A DNA stretch of 64,000 bases from contig JAVHZZ010000005.1 in NCBI GenBank assembly GCA_036250195.1, forward strand, positions 129,393,500 through 129,457,499. The letters run 5' to 3'. Below, one piece after another: positions 53,400-64,000 of this stretch. The position numbers were made by a program, and so were the translations under genes. The notes under the pieces were generated by a model. The model was not told where the DNA came from, ran no database searches, and saw only the letters and a program-made list of their open reading frames with translations. How positions within the stretch are numbered: the stretch's first letter is position 1; each line of letters opens with the position of its first letter. Source of the DNA: Mixophyes australis (taxonomy: Eukaryota; Chordata; Amphibia; Anura; Limnodynastidae).

Positions 53400-55842
53400 T
53401 TTAAAAATGCCTTTGTGGAACTTCAGTGCTGTTGGGAGTTTCAGTGGTCTGGGTGAGTATAATGCAGATGGACAAATGCTGGTTTAAGGTTTTTACAGCA
53501 GTACCTTTGTCAACCTTCATTAGCAAACAAAGTATTGCTATGTGTTTGATAGCTTGATAGCCCATTCATACTATATGTTTTAAGCTACTTAACTTGGTGC
53601 TGAAAGGGGTTTACAAACTTTGTTAGAGAGTGGAATTTGGATGTTAGAATAAAGTGTTTGTTTACATTCGGAGTTAGCTACATTCGTGCAATGTGTATAC
53701 TTTGATGAGGGACTGGATTCAGATTTCAATTATGTTTGTATTTGACAAATTTTTCCCCCTTTTCGTGCCTTTATTTGTTACCTGCTCCCCCTCCCCAACA
53801 GATTTCAGTTGTCAGAGCTCTGCTGGCGACAGTTATATTAAGAAGCTGCTTTGCATCTGTTTGTGTGGTAAGTATTGAGTGGCACACACTGTTTTGTTTG
53901 TTTTGCACTATTTAGGGCCAGGTGGTATTTGATGTGGTGTGTTAGGGATTTAACTATGGTTTGTTTGGATTTTGGTTGCCAAACCAAAAATTACGTCACT
54001 ATTTTCATAACTCTCTTTATTCTGTGTTTCACAGTCCATAACTGTTTACACCTTACAAATTGTAATGTAACAAGTGATTTGCACTAAGTGACTTTGGTGT
54101 TTGGCTCTGGTAAGTATCCCTTTGGCATGCGTTTCTGTGGGATTTCTATATGGTGAGGTGGTGTTTGCTCATTCAATAGGGCAGGAGTATTTCAATAATT
54201 TTTTTCTCTTTTTTTTCTAATTTGTATGTAAATTTACCTAAATCTTGACTGTATTTTGCCACAACAAGCTGGAAGATGAATCTTCACGTTATTGTAAGTA
54301 TTGGTTTCATATTTGGAGGCTACTGTGAAAAAGGAAAGGTGGAAATGTGTCACCTACTGTTTTGTTTGTTAACTCAGGCTTTTGTCGCACATACAGGGGA
54401 TCCTGGAGTTGGACTACAATCTGTTTCACGGGGGGCCTGCTTCTCCGCCACGTCCAAACCAGCAACTAGTACAACATCGCTGTCCGAGGGAGCGTGTCTT
54501 CAGGCCACATGTCAGCCTCTTTGGGATGTCGGATGCGGAGGTTTGTCTGCCGCTATCGGCTTCCTCCGTATGTGATCTTGGACACCCTGCTCATTGTGCA
54601 ACGTGACCTTGAGCCAATGCGCAACATCCCGACAGCAGTACCGCCGTTGACCAAACTTTTGGCGGTACTGCACTTCTGTGCATCTGGTTCATTCCAGACC
54701 ACAGTGGGGGTCACGGCAGGTATGTCCCAGCAGTGTGCTGAAGGTGGTTTGCCACCATAGCTGGCTTTCCGCATGTCATAGGGGCAGTAGATGGGATGCA
54801 TATGGCCTTGGTTCCGTTGAGTGGGAATGCTTCGGTTTTGATGAACCGCAAGCATTTCCACTCAATAAACGTACAGGCCACATGTGACCCGTCTCTCCAG
54901 ATTCGGAACCTGGTTGCGAAATGGGGGGGGAGTACCCATGACTCCTTAGCCTTTTGCAATTCAGAGTTGTGGCGCAGATTGCAACAGAGGCAAGGGGGTG
55001 TCAGGCCACATGGAGATGCGTGGCTTCTTGGCAATTTCTCAAATCTATTGACTCAGTATAGTGGTTTTTGCTCTTAATAATGTATTTTAAAGTTATTTCC
55101 CGTATATGTTATCTTTTACATGAGATGTTAGCTTTACACAATGTGTCATATAGTGCATGAGCCTTTTATTTATAGTTGGTCCAACTATACAGTTGTAAAA
55201 TCAAATTGGCCACATTTTGGTTAAGTTTATGGAAATGTAGGCCGATTACAGTAACAGACCTAACAGTTAAGGTTAGCTGAAATGTTAAAACTAAATGAAA
55301 ATGTTACATGATATTTGTTTGTAGGGATTTCTTAGACATACTTATTTTACAATGGATTGTATTTACACAGTAATATTACTCATTTACCAAACTATTGAGT
55401 TAATGTATGAGCCATATTTGAGTATGGTTGCTTATTGACGCTGGTCAGTTGTTACTGTTAAAGTGTATTATTGTTTGTTTATTATGTCTTTCCTCTCATC
55501 CCACATAGGAGACGATGCGTATCCCTCCTGCCCTTGGCTCCTCACTCCGATCTTGAACCCACGCACAGAGCATGAAAAAGCATATAACTCAGCTCATGTG
55601 GCCACCAGATCGGTCATTGAAAGGGCTTTTGATGTCTTAAAGGCGCGAGCCAAGGAAAGCTTGCCAGATCATAGCTCTGTGTGTAATGTTTCATAATATT
55701 GCCATCCGGAGTGGGGCTCCAGGGGTTGTGAACTAGGTTGCTGGGATGGATGAGGAGGAGGAGGAAGATCTGGAAGACACCTCTCGGGAATCAGTGCGTT
55801 GGTCCAACTTCAGGCAGTATGTGGTGGAGAGATACTTTTGAG
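53400..55842 (+). pseudogene. Harbinger-type transposase, six-exon structure
   Basis: Splice signals define a chain: a donor GTGAGT at 53453; exon 53802-53867 after a pyrimidine tract; exon 54035-54109; exon 54269-54293 with the likely start ATG at 54276; exon 54397-55030; and exon 55509-55842. Donors at 53868, 54110 and 54294 are GTAAGT. The last intron begins GC. The protein has GAVDGMH (first Asp, about 54791), GSTHDSLAF (second Asp, about 54940) and SVIERAFDVLKAR (Glu, about 55610), and ends QYVVERYF. A frame change near 54545, a stop near 54760 and a deletion near 55650 disable it. It would excise and insert the element. Confidence 0.75.
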
Positions 55843-56507
55843 GTAAAGCAGTTATTGGTACTGTTTCATTTAAGACCCCAATGCTCTCTGCTGTAATAAT
55901 GAGCAAGCTAACCCAAAATATAAATCAAAAATGTATGAACCCACCAAATGTCGTTAGAAATATACATGGGGTGGTGTCCTACTGAAATGTGCTCCATTTG
56001 TCCTTATTGAAACATCAATGTCAACCTGTGTTTTAGAAAATGTGTTTTGGATTTCTCTTTAAATGCCTCAAAGTTTAATCGTCATTGTTTTAGGTGAAAA
56101 ATGCCTTAATGTGGTTGATTTCAACTACTGTCTAATGTGTAAACATCAACGTCCTTGTGTGGAAATGAAGAGTTACGTTTGAACTGTCCGAGCATTAAAC
56201 ATATGCTACTTGTATTAGCTATTTTATTAAAGGCCAGAATGGTCTAGTATGTCAATGGCAAATAGATTTTAAATATTATTGTATAAGATTTGTAGTTAAA
56301 ATCTAGCCTAACAGTGTTCATGAAGGCATGTGAAGTTTATATTTGAATTTGGAACCCTTACAGTGCTGAGAATGGCACATTTGTTAAAGTAATGTTTTTT
56401 GTTTTTTTTTTTTAAATACAGGTTGTTTCACCCTTCAAGGGTATTGCGCTGGCCTTAGTGCCATAGCACTTGCATTAGGAGTTTGAGGATGTGGCCATGG
56501 TGAAGGC

Positions 56508-57210
56508 TGTCACAACTTAGAATATTCTGCTTACTGGTTTTGGCACTACTCACCAAAGAGGCGTGGAGTCTAACGTGTTCCAGGTCTTCACCAGAAACCC
56601 CTGCAAGGGAGTATGGTCTTAGCTGCAGGAGACACGCAGGTCGCGGCCCTCAGAGGGAGCAACCAGTGAAGCGGTAGGATGGAAGCGGAGTCAGGCAGGC
56701 TGGGTCAGAACCGAGAAATCAGGATATGCCACAGGGAGAATCCAATATCGTAGTCAGGGATAGCCGGGTCAGAACCAAAGGTCAGGATATGCCACAGGGA
56801 GAATCCAATATCGTAGTCAGGGATAGCCGGGTCCAGGGTCAGAAGCGCAGGAGAGAATAGTCAGCAAGCCGGGTCCAGTACACAGGGAGAACAGAGGAAG
56901 AATGGTCAGGAACAATCCGGGTAATTCACAGAGAAACAAGAACTGCACAGGAACGCTGGAGCTAGGGTGGACCTAATACTCTGGCACTCTCCTAGTGCCA
57001 GAGTGAAGTTTAAATACCTGCACTAATCAGCGGCGGTGGTGACGCTGAACACCACCGCCGGAACTACTGGAGAGCGTTCCGTTGCCTAGCAACAGAATGC
57101 GTGACCGCTAAACCGGAAGTGTGCTCGGTTGCCTAGCAACCGAGCACTCAGCGGCAGTAACAGGCGTCCGTTCCTGTGCAACGGACACAGTACTGGGACG
57201 GCGCCTGACA
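56508..57210. repeat. Solo LTR (703 bp) in the Harbinger 3' region
   Basis: It starts TGTCACAACT, ends GCGCCTGACA, and has AAGGC on both sides (56503-56507 and 57211-57215), a 5-bp target duplication. Inside, a unit of about 60 bp (GGATATGCCACAGGGAGAAT) occurs twice, at 56730-56830. It is related to the solo LTR at 7423-8194. There is no coding. Confidence 0.92.
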
Positions 57211-57215
57211 AAGGC

Positions 57216-58408
57216 AGTTGACAAATGTAAGTATCTATAGTGCTTGCATCAATAACATGTAATTGACAAGTGTGTGTGCTGCATACAATATTGACGTTTG
57301 TAACCATTACATTTGTGGGTCTGCTAAGTCAACATTTGTCAATGTGCTATTTGTGTTACTTATGGGTTTTGGGTTACTTTCCAGACAAAATCAACACAAT
57401 CCACACTATGAAACCAAGATATAGCTCAAACACACAATTACATAATACTGTGTAGAACCTTACCCGACACTTTTCACATTACAATATAGTGGCCACATTC
57501 ATGTGCACCAAGGCATAAACAAAGTACATAAATTAAAGTTCATTGTGAGCTAATATTGCCTTAGTAATTGTTTGTTTGACATTCAACAGGGCACGTTGGC
57601 CTGGATTTTGGAGTTGTGCATTTCGTGTTTCCCTACATGTTGAAGTATTTCTCCAATGCTCCAAGCCTGCTTATGTATTTCTTCACTTTGGCCAGATTGT
57701 CAGCTCTTCATCCAAGGAACTTTGGCACACAGAACACTGACTTTTTTGCTATGTATTTTGTAGCAAGCTTGGATTCAACTATGTAATCAATAAATCTGAA
57801 CCTGCAATAGTGTCACCAAACAGTCCCAAGCAAGTATTTGCTGATTACTACACTGCTGTGCTTCCTCTTGTCATACACAACAATCCATACATAGTGCTTT
57901 GGGGCCCATTTCGGAACATGTCTACTTGTACAATATATTGATTGCATGTGTGGTTAGTTTGTTCTTTGCCACAGGCAGACCGTAGCCTAAAAACCCACTC
58001 TCTATAGTGGTTTTTACCGATTTCCCATTATGGTTTTTTTTTATGGGAGGTTTGTATGTCTGGTTGCTTGTTTTCTGGCCAAATGTCTGGATTTTGTATG
58101 CTGCAGGTTCAACATGGTATGTGAACACAAACCTCTACATTTTGATTTATCCTCGTTAAAAGATTGTCCTTTAAATGTTTGAAGAGTTGCCCACAACACT
58201 TCCTAGCCTTGAAACTTTTCCAAACAACAGAGCCAAAATAGACTTCAGCCCCAATTGCCACTTTGTTTTAAATGTGGACCACAGCCAAATGGCAACCACA
58301 AAGCCATCACAATCAATCCAGCTCAATGCCTTGATGTCAGACTCAAGTTGAGCATCTTTTGGGGTCCGTCTGCACATTACCTTTAAATCCACTTTGGGAC
58401 GTCATCAG
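57216..58408. other. Harbinger 3' region, no certain gene
   Basis: A second Harbinger gene (a Myb-like partner) would be expected in such elements. A weak minus-strand ORF at 58171-58392 (RRTPKDAQLESDIKALSW) is the only candidate, and I cannot confirm it. Otherwise AT-rich. Confidence 0.35.
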
Positions 58409-58477
58409 CAAAATACGGAAGATCCGTACCTTAATAAATGAGACCCCTTGTGCTGTTAAAATGGGAATAGGTAAAAG

Positions 58478-58708
58478 CATACTTACCTACTTTCTGTACA
58501 GTATTCTGATTCCGGGAGATGGGCGTGACTGGATGGTGGGAGGGGGCGGGGCAGGGCAAGACAAATCGCGTCATTTTAGCCCCGCCCCCACGACGGAAAT
58601 GATGTTTTGTCGCGGGGGCGGGGCCAAAATGCCGCGATTCTGGATGAATCGTGTCATTTAGCAGTGGCTGCGGGAGATTTGCCAGAATTTCGGGAGTCGG
58701 CAAGTATG
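58478..58708. mobile_element. hAT-type MITE (231 bp)
   Basis: Ends CATACTTACC and GGCAAGTATG are inverted, and GGTAAAAG lies on both sides (58470-58477 and 58709-58716), an 8-bp target duplication. The core is a strong GC-rich palindrome around 58560-58630 (TTAGCCCCGCCCCC and GGGGGCGGGGCCAA). Non-coding. Confidence 0.88.
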
Positions 58709-58959
58709 GGTAAAAGCTGGAACTGCCGGAATGAGTCAGCTTAGTACACTAAGTAAACTCCAAAAATAATTAAGAGGCAACCTAAATTGATTTACAATGT
58801 TTTACACCTTCCTACAAAAAAACAAAACAAAGGATAAAGGACATTTCCAAATTCTAGTCAAGGTATCATGTAGGATGTTTCCTGTACAGTCTTCTCTCAG
58901 TGTGGCTATCTATTTCCAACACCCTCCAAACACACCAATCCGGTCACATGACTGTGATG

Positions 58960-59496
58960 TAATCAGGCCTTTCCTTCCAAGAAATCTGGCATCTGCCCCA
59001 AGGAGACCGAATCTTTAATGTAAGCGGCCGTTGGATGTACAATCAGAGAAGGGGCCGAGAAAGTCCAGTTACCGAGGAAGGTAGGGTTGCATGATGCAGA
59101 ACACTGTTTAACAAAATGCATGGGTTTGCAAGCCGTGTCGATAGGCAGAATGAGCTGCATGAGTTGTTTCAGCACCATCTCAGTGTAGCCGTTGAAATCC
59201 AGAGAAGGAAAATAATCATAATCGTTCATAAACCATGAATTCAGAAACACGTTAATAGTAAAAAGTACAGAGCGAAAATTGATTAAGGTTTGTTATTTTT
59301 GTGAATGAGTGAAATTATGAAACACGTTACATCCACACTCCTGTGGTATATGATGCAAACTGATGATGTCACTCTCCCGTGTAACAAACACATAATTTAA
59401 TAATGAACGGTCTGACATACTATATGTAGCGTGGGCCAATTTATACGTAGTGGTAAACGGTCTACTGTCACTGATGTTTCTGAATATACGAGGCAA
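58960..59496 (-). pseudogene. Unidentified ORF cluster
   Basis: Two neighbouring minus-strand ORFs (59293-59496, 67 residues, and 58963-59250, 95 residues) in different frames have ordinary protein composition with several Cys (ECGCNVFHNFTHS; VKQCSASCNPTFLGNW). They may be one broken coding region. I do not recognise the family. A decayed retroviral or host gene are both possible. Confidence 0.3.
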
Positions 59497-59499
59497 TCA

Positions 59500-60130
59500 T
59501 ATTTTTATTACTGGTTTCATTCCACATAAACAAGATAGGAAAAATAGTTTGACATATGCATATTTCACTTGGAAGTTTATTTATTTTGCTTCTCAACCAG
59601 AGCTAAACTTTTACAAACACAAAAGGATTATGGGTGGGCAGCTGGGTTAGGCAGAGAATGGTTTGGATTTTTACAAAGGGTTCTCCGTTCAAAAACCTTT
59701 GCAATACTAACTTCAACTATTCACATGTGAGCAGAGTGAGAACATAGCTTAACAAATTTGCATTGGCATGCTTAAACCTTTTCCACTTTTTTATGAAAGC
59801 AGAGCATTTTTGCATTGTTCGATATTTACTTTTAATAATGTGGTATAATTTCTTACAGGCTAATAAAGATGGCAACTGTTAAGCTTTTTGACAAATATGT
59901 TAAATTAAATCCAATTATTGTTTGTACCTGCATATACAGTAAGAATAAAGTAAGATTGCAATGTTCTAATTTTTGATTGCAGGAGAGCAAAGCAGATTGT
60001 AAAATGAGATGTAAAACAGATTCTTATATTAATAGTTAAAACAATTATTTGATGTAGTTCTGAATGTTGTATTCTTTCTAGAATTAACTGTCTTTTGAAT
60101 ATGAACATATTTAATTTCTTTCATTCAGTG
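59500..60130. other. AT-rich sequence, no feature
   Basis: No repeat family or ORF recognised. Its right end supplies the pyrimidine tract and AG of the exon at 60131. Confidence 0.5.
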
Positions 60131-60325
60131 ACATGATTCTGCTGTGTCTACGTTTTGGAGGTTGGCTACTCTTTTTATCTTTCACAAGGGCTAGCCCAGA
60201 AGATGAAAGTGCAGCAAGGGGCAGCCATAAGGACCAGGGAGACTCAGCTCTGGATGAGAAACATGAGGACACTTATGGTACCTTTGCATCTGAGTTTTAC
60301 GACTTGAGATATCTATCGGAAGAAG
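60131..60325 (+). CDS. Possible host-gene exon encoding a signal peptide
   Basis: A pyrimidine-rich tract and CAG (60118-60130) precede TGAC and an ATG at 60133. The frame encodes a start like a secretory signal (MILLCLRFGGWLLFLSFTRA, hydrophobic core at residues 2-17), then an acidic, Ser/Asp-rich stretch and YGTFASEFYDLRYLSEEG. A possible donor AAG|GTCAGG is at 60325/60326; reading on gives less protein-like sequence and a stop at 60412. No repeat was seen. It could be a first coding exon of a secreted or extracellular protein whose remainder is to the right of the window. I cannot name it. Confidence 0.45.
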
Positions 60326-60530
60326 GTCAGGAAATAAGTAGATGTCCTATAAAACTGATCTTTAAAGACATAAGATTATTAATTAACAAAGTGCTAATGT
60401 GCAGAAACCCATGACAACATATCATTATTTTCAATTGTTCTAGGGCGTTTTAGGCAATGAAAGCAAATGCCTGACTTGCTGCGCTGCAATTTTTTTTTTT
60501 GCACATTTGAACTTAGACAATAACCTACAC

Positions 60531-62162
60531 CGGCGGTTCCCAAACTGTGCGCCGCGGCTCCCAGGGGTGCCGCGGCGCTGTCTCAGGGGTGCCGCGGGCC
60601 AGCCATAAAAAAATCAAACAGAAACACTTACCAACCCGCGCGGCGCCGGGACCCAGCATCCTCCTCTCTCACGCAGCTGTCATATCAGTGACAGCTGCTG
60701 CGTGAGAGAGGAGGATGCTGGGTCCCGGCGCCGCGCAGATTGGTAAGTGTTTCTGTTTGATTTTTTTATAGCTGGCGCACAGCAGAGGGGTCAAAGTGAG
60801 AGAGTGCAGAGGAGCGTGACAGGAGGGGACAGAGGAGAGTGACAGGAGGGGACAGAGCAGAGTGACAGCGTGACAGGAGGGGACAGAGCAGAGTAACAGC
60901 ATGACAGGAGGGGACAGAGCAGAGTGACAGGAGGGGACAGAGCAGAGTGACATCGTGACAGGAGGGGACAGAGGAGAGTGACAGCGTGACAGGAGGGGAC
61001 AGAGCAGAGTGACATCGTGACAGGAGGGGACAGAGCAGAGTGACAGCGTGACAGGAGGGGACAGAGCAGAGTGACAGCGTGACAGGAGGGGACAGAGGAG
61101 AGTGACAGCGTGACAGGAGGGGACAGAGGAGAGTGACAGGAGGGGACAGAGCAGAGTGACAGCGTGACAGGAGGGGACAGAGGAGAGTGACAGAAGGGGA
61201 CAGAGCAGAGTGACAGCAGAGGACAGAGCAGAGTGACAGCGTGACAGGAGGGGACAGAGCAGAGTGACAGCGTGACAGGAGGGGGACAGAGGAGAGTGAC
61301 AGGAGGGGGACAGAGAAGAGTGACAGCGTGACAGGAGGGGGACAGAGGAGAGGGACAGCGTGACAGGAGGGGGACAGACGAGAGTGAGAGGAGGGGGACA
61401 GAGGAGAGGGACAGCGTGGCAGAGGAGCTGGGACAGAGGGCAGAGGAGGGGGGCAGAGGGCAGAGGAGCTGGGACAGCGTGACAGAGGGCAGAGGAGGGG
61501 GACAGAGGGCAGAGGAGGGGAACAGCGTGACAGAGGGCAGAGGAGGGGGACAGCGTGAGAGGGCAGAGGAGGGGGACAGCGTGACAGGAGGGGGACAGAG
61601 GAGAGGGACAGAGTGACAGGAGGGGGACAGCGTGGCAGAGGAGCTGGGACAGAGGGCAGAGGAGCTGGGACAGCGTGAGAGGGGCAGTGGAGGGGGACAG
61701 CATGACAGGAGGGAGACAGCGTGACAGAGGGCAGAGGAGGGGGACAGTGGGCAAAGGAGGAGGACAGCGTGAGAAGGGCAGTGGAGGGGGACATCGTGAC
61801 AGGAGGGAGACAGCGTGACAGAGGGCAGAGGAGGGGGGACAGCGTGACAGAGGGCAGAGGTGGGGGGACAGCGTGACAGAGGGCAGAGGAGGGGGGGCAG
61901 CGTGACAGAGGGCAGAGGAGGTGGGACAGCGTGACAGAGGGCAGAGGGGGCAGCGTGAGAGAGGGCAGAGTGTCTGGATGCAGAGGGGGCAATTTTGCAT
62001 ACAACTAAATAAGCATTTCTGTCCTGACCTAAATACTTATTACAATTTTTTGACCCAACTACTTCTAAAACAGGACTGCTCGGTAATAATTTTGGAGGGG
62101 TGCCTTAAAAAATTATGGAGACTCTAAGGGTGCCGCGAACTGCAACAGTTTGGGAACCACTG
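60531..62162. mobile_element. hAT-type non-autonomous element carrying a minisatellite
   Basis: The ends CGGCGGTTCCCAAACTG and CAGTTTGGGAACCACTG are inverted, with GTTCCCAAACT typical of a hAT end. ACCTACAC lies on both sides (60523-60530 and 62163-62170), a perfect 8-bp target duplication. Near the left end is a palindrome (GCATCCTCCTCTCTCACGCA and its partner, 60657-60735). Most of the 1632 bp is the minisatellite. There is no transposase. Confidence 0.9.
60781..61975. repeat. 31-bp minisatellite, about 1.2 kb
   Basis: Units such as GACAGGAGGGGACAGAGCAG plus AGTGACAGCGT repeat with variation. From about 61270 the unit gains an extra G, and from about 61410 changes to GGGCAGAGGAGG-type units. 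All minus-strand reading frames are open over long stretches, giving Cys/Leu/Ser/Pro-rich ORFs of 443 and 412 codons that are artefacts of the repeat. Confidence 0.93.
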
Positions 62163-62170
62163 ACCTACAC

Positions 62171-63358
62171 AGTATATGTTATGTCATCACTTGCTGTTCT
62201 AAGAAACATATTGTAGGTGAATTTATTCTTGTATTTTCATGGAACTTTGACTAAGAAGGAATAACGTAAATATAATCATTGATGAGATACAGTATAATAT
62301 GTGATCACCACTTCATTGGTAGAAGTCGCCATCAGCGCTCAGCAAAGGCTATTTTAATGTTTATTTAATTCAAGGTGACAATCTGTCTCAAAATAAGTTT
62401 TGGTCCAATCTTATATTAGACGCAATCACAGCTTGTTGATATTAGTGATGGGGTCTCACCGCTACTAACCAATGCAGAGCTGCAGGGGCAGACTGGGAAC
62501 CTAAAGTGGCCTTTGAAAAAATTCTGAAAGTGGTCTCATGTAAGCTGGACCAAATCAATTGTAGGCGGGACCAACATAAAAGTAGGCAGTGTTTGCATAG
62601 TTATCCCTAGCCACAATAGTGGTATGCGAGGTTAATGCAACACTTATTGGTAGGTGGAGTCAAGGCAGTGCCAATCGGAGCCTGTTACAATTGGACTTAA
62701 CACACAAGTAAGTAGGCAAGTGTGTTTGTGTGTATATATATATTTTACAGACATGAGGACCCATGTCTGGAACATGCCTCATAGGGACACCCCTTTTGCA
62801 ATACCAACAATCAAATGGGTATGTTTTAGATCTATTTGTATTCACAGTTATCACTTGAGATTTTCAGTTTGGCTTAAACCAAAATATTGACATTTCACTG
62901 CATGTGGGGACAGTTTCATGTATTCCGTCCATCTGAGGACATCCATAAACACGTATGCACCAACACCTAGCCATGGCAAAACCTTTCTACTGGTCAACTG
63001 CTGTGTATCGATTCAACTATTTTTAGTTCCCTTTATAGCAATTATCTGGTTCTTTATGTAGAATTGCACAGTTAACCAGTTTCGATCTTTCAATGTAGAT
63101 GGCTCAGCCATGATGCATGCGACACAATCATATTTTCGGGCACCCTGCATGTCTGAATAGACTTAATCATATGCTTCACAACAGTTTTGATATCCTCTCT
63201 GTCCCATTATTTACACATTTTTTTATGACCTAAAATAAAGCAGAATTGTACAGTAAAGATGCATCTGTAAAACACAGAGAACACAACATGCTTTGAGTAA
63301 CAAAATATTGTACTACACCAACCATTGGAAGCATTTGCTTTAATCTTGTGTTACCGGA
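62171..63358. other. No certain feature
   Basis: 62470-62690 (CAGGGGCAGACTGGGAACC) looks like part of a dispersed repeat but cannot be classified. A short TA/TG run lies at 62720-62740. No gene is supported. Confidence 0.4.
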
Positions 63359-64000
63359 TCTAATATATATAAGCCTAGCGGCGTGTGTTAGTGTGTGTGT
63401 GTGGAAAAAACTATTTTCTCAGAAAGAGCTCATCCAATTGACCTGAAATTTGGTAAAAAAATTATAATCGTGAAGTCAGTTAACTTCCATCATCCCCCCT
63501 TCCCCCCGTGGGAGGGGTAGTAAAGGCTTAATTTATCAGTTGAGGGCTCAAACTCTTGACCGTGGGGGTATTTATTTACCAGATCCTGTGCTTGGTCATT
63601 GACAATGTCGCATTTTCACGAGTACGGAGAAGCAGTGATGTGAAAGTGCATGTTATGAATTAACCCCTTTAAGGAAGACTGATTGAGCACAGTGATAAGG
63701 TGTTTAGCAGAAACGTTGTGTATCGAGAGGTTTTAGAACAGTAAGACGATGAAGATGAAGGATGAGGTGATGGAGAAGAATGATGAGGTGGTGACATGTG
63801 GAAAAAAACCACGTTAAAAAAGGGCGCTTACGTTGGGAAGTAACGCTCTTCCCCTGAGGAGGCCTGGCCTAGGCCCAAATGCATGACAAGAACCTTTTTA
63901 ACACCTTAAGTAGCTTGATTTGACTAGAATGCATGAGTATCATGCACGGGTTAACTTGTATTAACATCATCTCCCTTCCGAATGGAAAGTGTTGAGCACA
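63359..64000 (+). mobile_element. Probable 5' end of a Helitron, running out of the window
   Basis: A TC start (63359) directly after an A, followed by TAATATATATAAGCCTAGCG, resembles Helitron 5' ends, which begin TC and insert between A and T. The following AAAGAGCTCATCCAATTGAC and CTGAAATTTGG resemble non-coding Helitron leaders. No RepHel coding is reached in the window, so the call rests on the end motif and general resemblance. Confidence 0.45.

Larger units (their letters stand above)
51620..58447 (+). mobile_element. PIF/Harbinger transposon with nested insertions
   Basis: A DDE transposase of the Harbinger type lies at 54276-55842. The probable left end at 51620 (GGCCTGATTCAT...TACGGATCT) and the right end at 58409-58447 (on the minus strand GGTCTCATTTATTAAGGTAC and then GGATCT) form an imperfect inverted repeat. 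A 3-bp target duplication is not clear. Nested inside are an interspersed repeat (52130), AT microsatellites, a Tc1 fragment and a solo LTR (56508-57210). The boundaries are moderately supported. Confidence 0.6.

Noticed and set aside
57922..58392. Myb-like partner gene of the Harbinger element on the minus strand
   Set aside because: Position would be plausible, but no tryptophan-spaced Myb/SANT pattern is visible in the ORFs at 57922-58128 or 58171-58392.
60669..62004. Very long minus-strand ORFs (443 and 412 codons) rich in Cys, Leu, Ser and Pro
   Set aside because: They lie entirely in the 31-bp minisatellite, are open in several frames at once and have repeat-driven composition. No real domain is seen.
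1..64000. tRNA, rRNA, riboswitch or bacterial operon features
   Set aside because: None could be supported by eye. The sequence is vertebrate repeat DNA, and no cloverleaf or rRNA signature was recognised.

Overview
The window is a stretch of vertebrate genome made almost entirely of transposable elements. I infer a frog-like amphibian with a large genome. The reasons are the mix (chromovirus and Gmr1-type Ty3/gypsy elements, class I endogenous retroviruses, a Penelope-like element with GIY-YIG endonuclease, Tc1/mariner, PIF/Harbinger, hAT, an L1/Tx1-like LINE and a probable Helitron), intron-containing eukaryotic ORFs, and AT and GA microsatellites. There are no bacterial operons, rRNA, tRNA or CRISPR arrays. 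The only candidate host coding sequence is one signal-peptide exon near 60.1 kb. Nearly every long ORF belongs to a mobile element, and most are broken.

1-14.2 kb, plus strand. A decayed Ty3/gypsy chromovirus (LTRs 1-516, cut by the window edge, and 6459-7163) carries a 5'-truncated LINE in its gag. It sits inside the gag of a Gmr1-type gypsy element (7164 to about 12312), whose pol order is protease, integrase, RT, RNase H. That element also holds a solo LTR (7423-8194) and a hAT-type MITE (10357-10647). A Tc1 element (12358-14187) lies in a TA microsatellite and carries a 1.1-kb solo LTR.

14.2-47.3 kb, mostly minus strand: a deep nest. Endogenous retrovirus A (ERV-A) reads from gag at 47.2 kb to env at 17.7 kb. 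Its RT is split by a Penelope-like element (21900-44947) with a 12-bp target duplication. That element has long inverted terminal repeats and a hammerhead-ribozyme-like motif. Its left repeat is split by endogenous retrovirus B (ERV-B, 22632-39317, 4-bp target duplication). The leader of ERV-B is split by a young chromovirus with 2.1-kb LTRs (29101-37550, 5-bp target duplication). The Penelope ORF is further split by a Tc1 element (41251-42901). The order of insertion is therefore ERV-A, Penelope, ERV-B, young chromovirus.

47.3-64 kb. A 32-bp minisatellite, a probable LTR with 149-bp tandem units, and a PIF/Harbinger transposon (about 51620-58447) follow. The Harbinger transposase can be read as a six-exon gene, with a solo LTR in its 3' part. 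Then come a hAT-type MITE (58478-58708), an unidentified ORF cluster on the minus strand (58.96-59.5 kb), the host-like exon, a hAT-type element (60531-62162) swollen by a 31-bp minisatellite, and the probable 5' end of a Helitron at 63359.

The elements do not work together as a pathway. What links them is nesting, and matched target-site duplications make the order of insertion readable. All alignments and identities here were made by eye.
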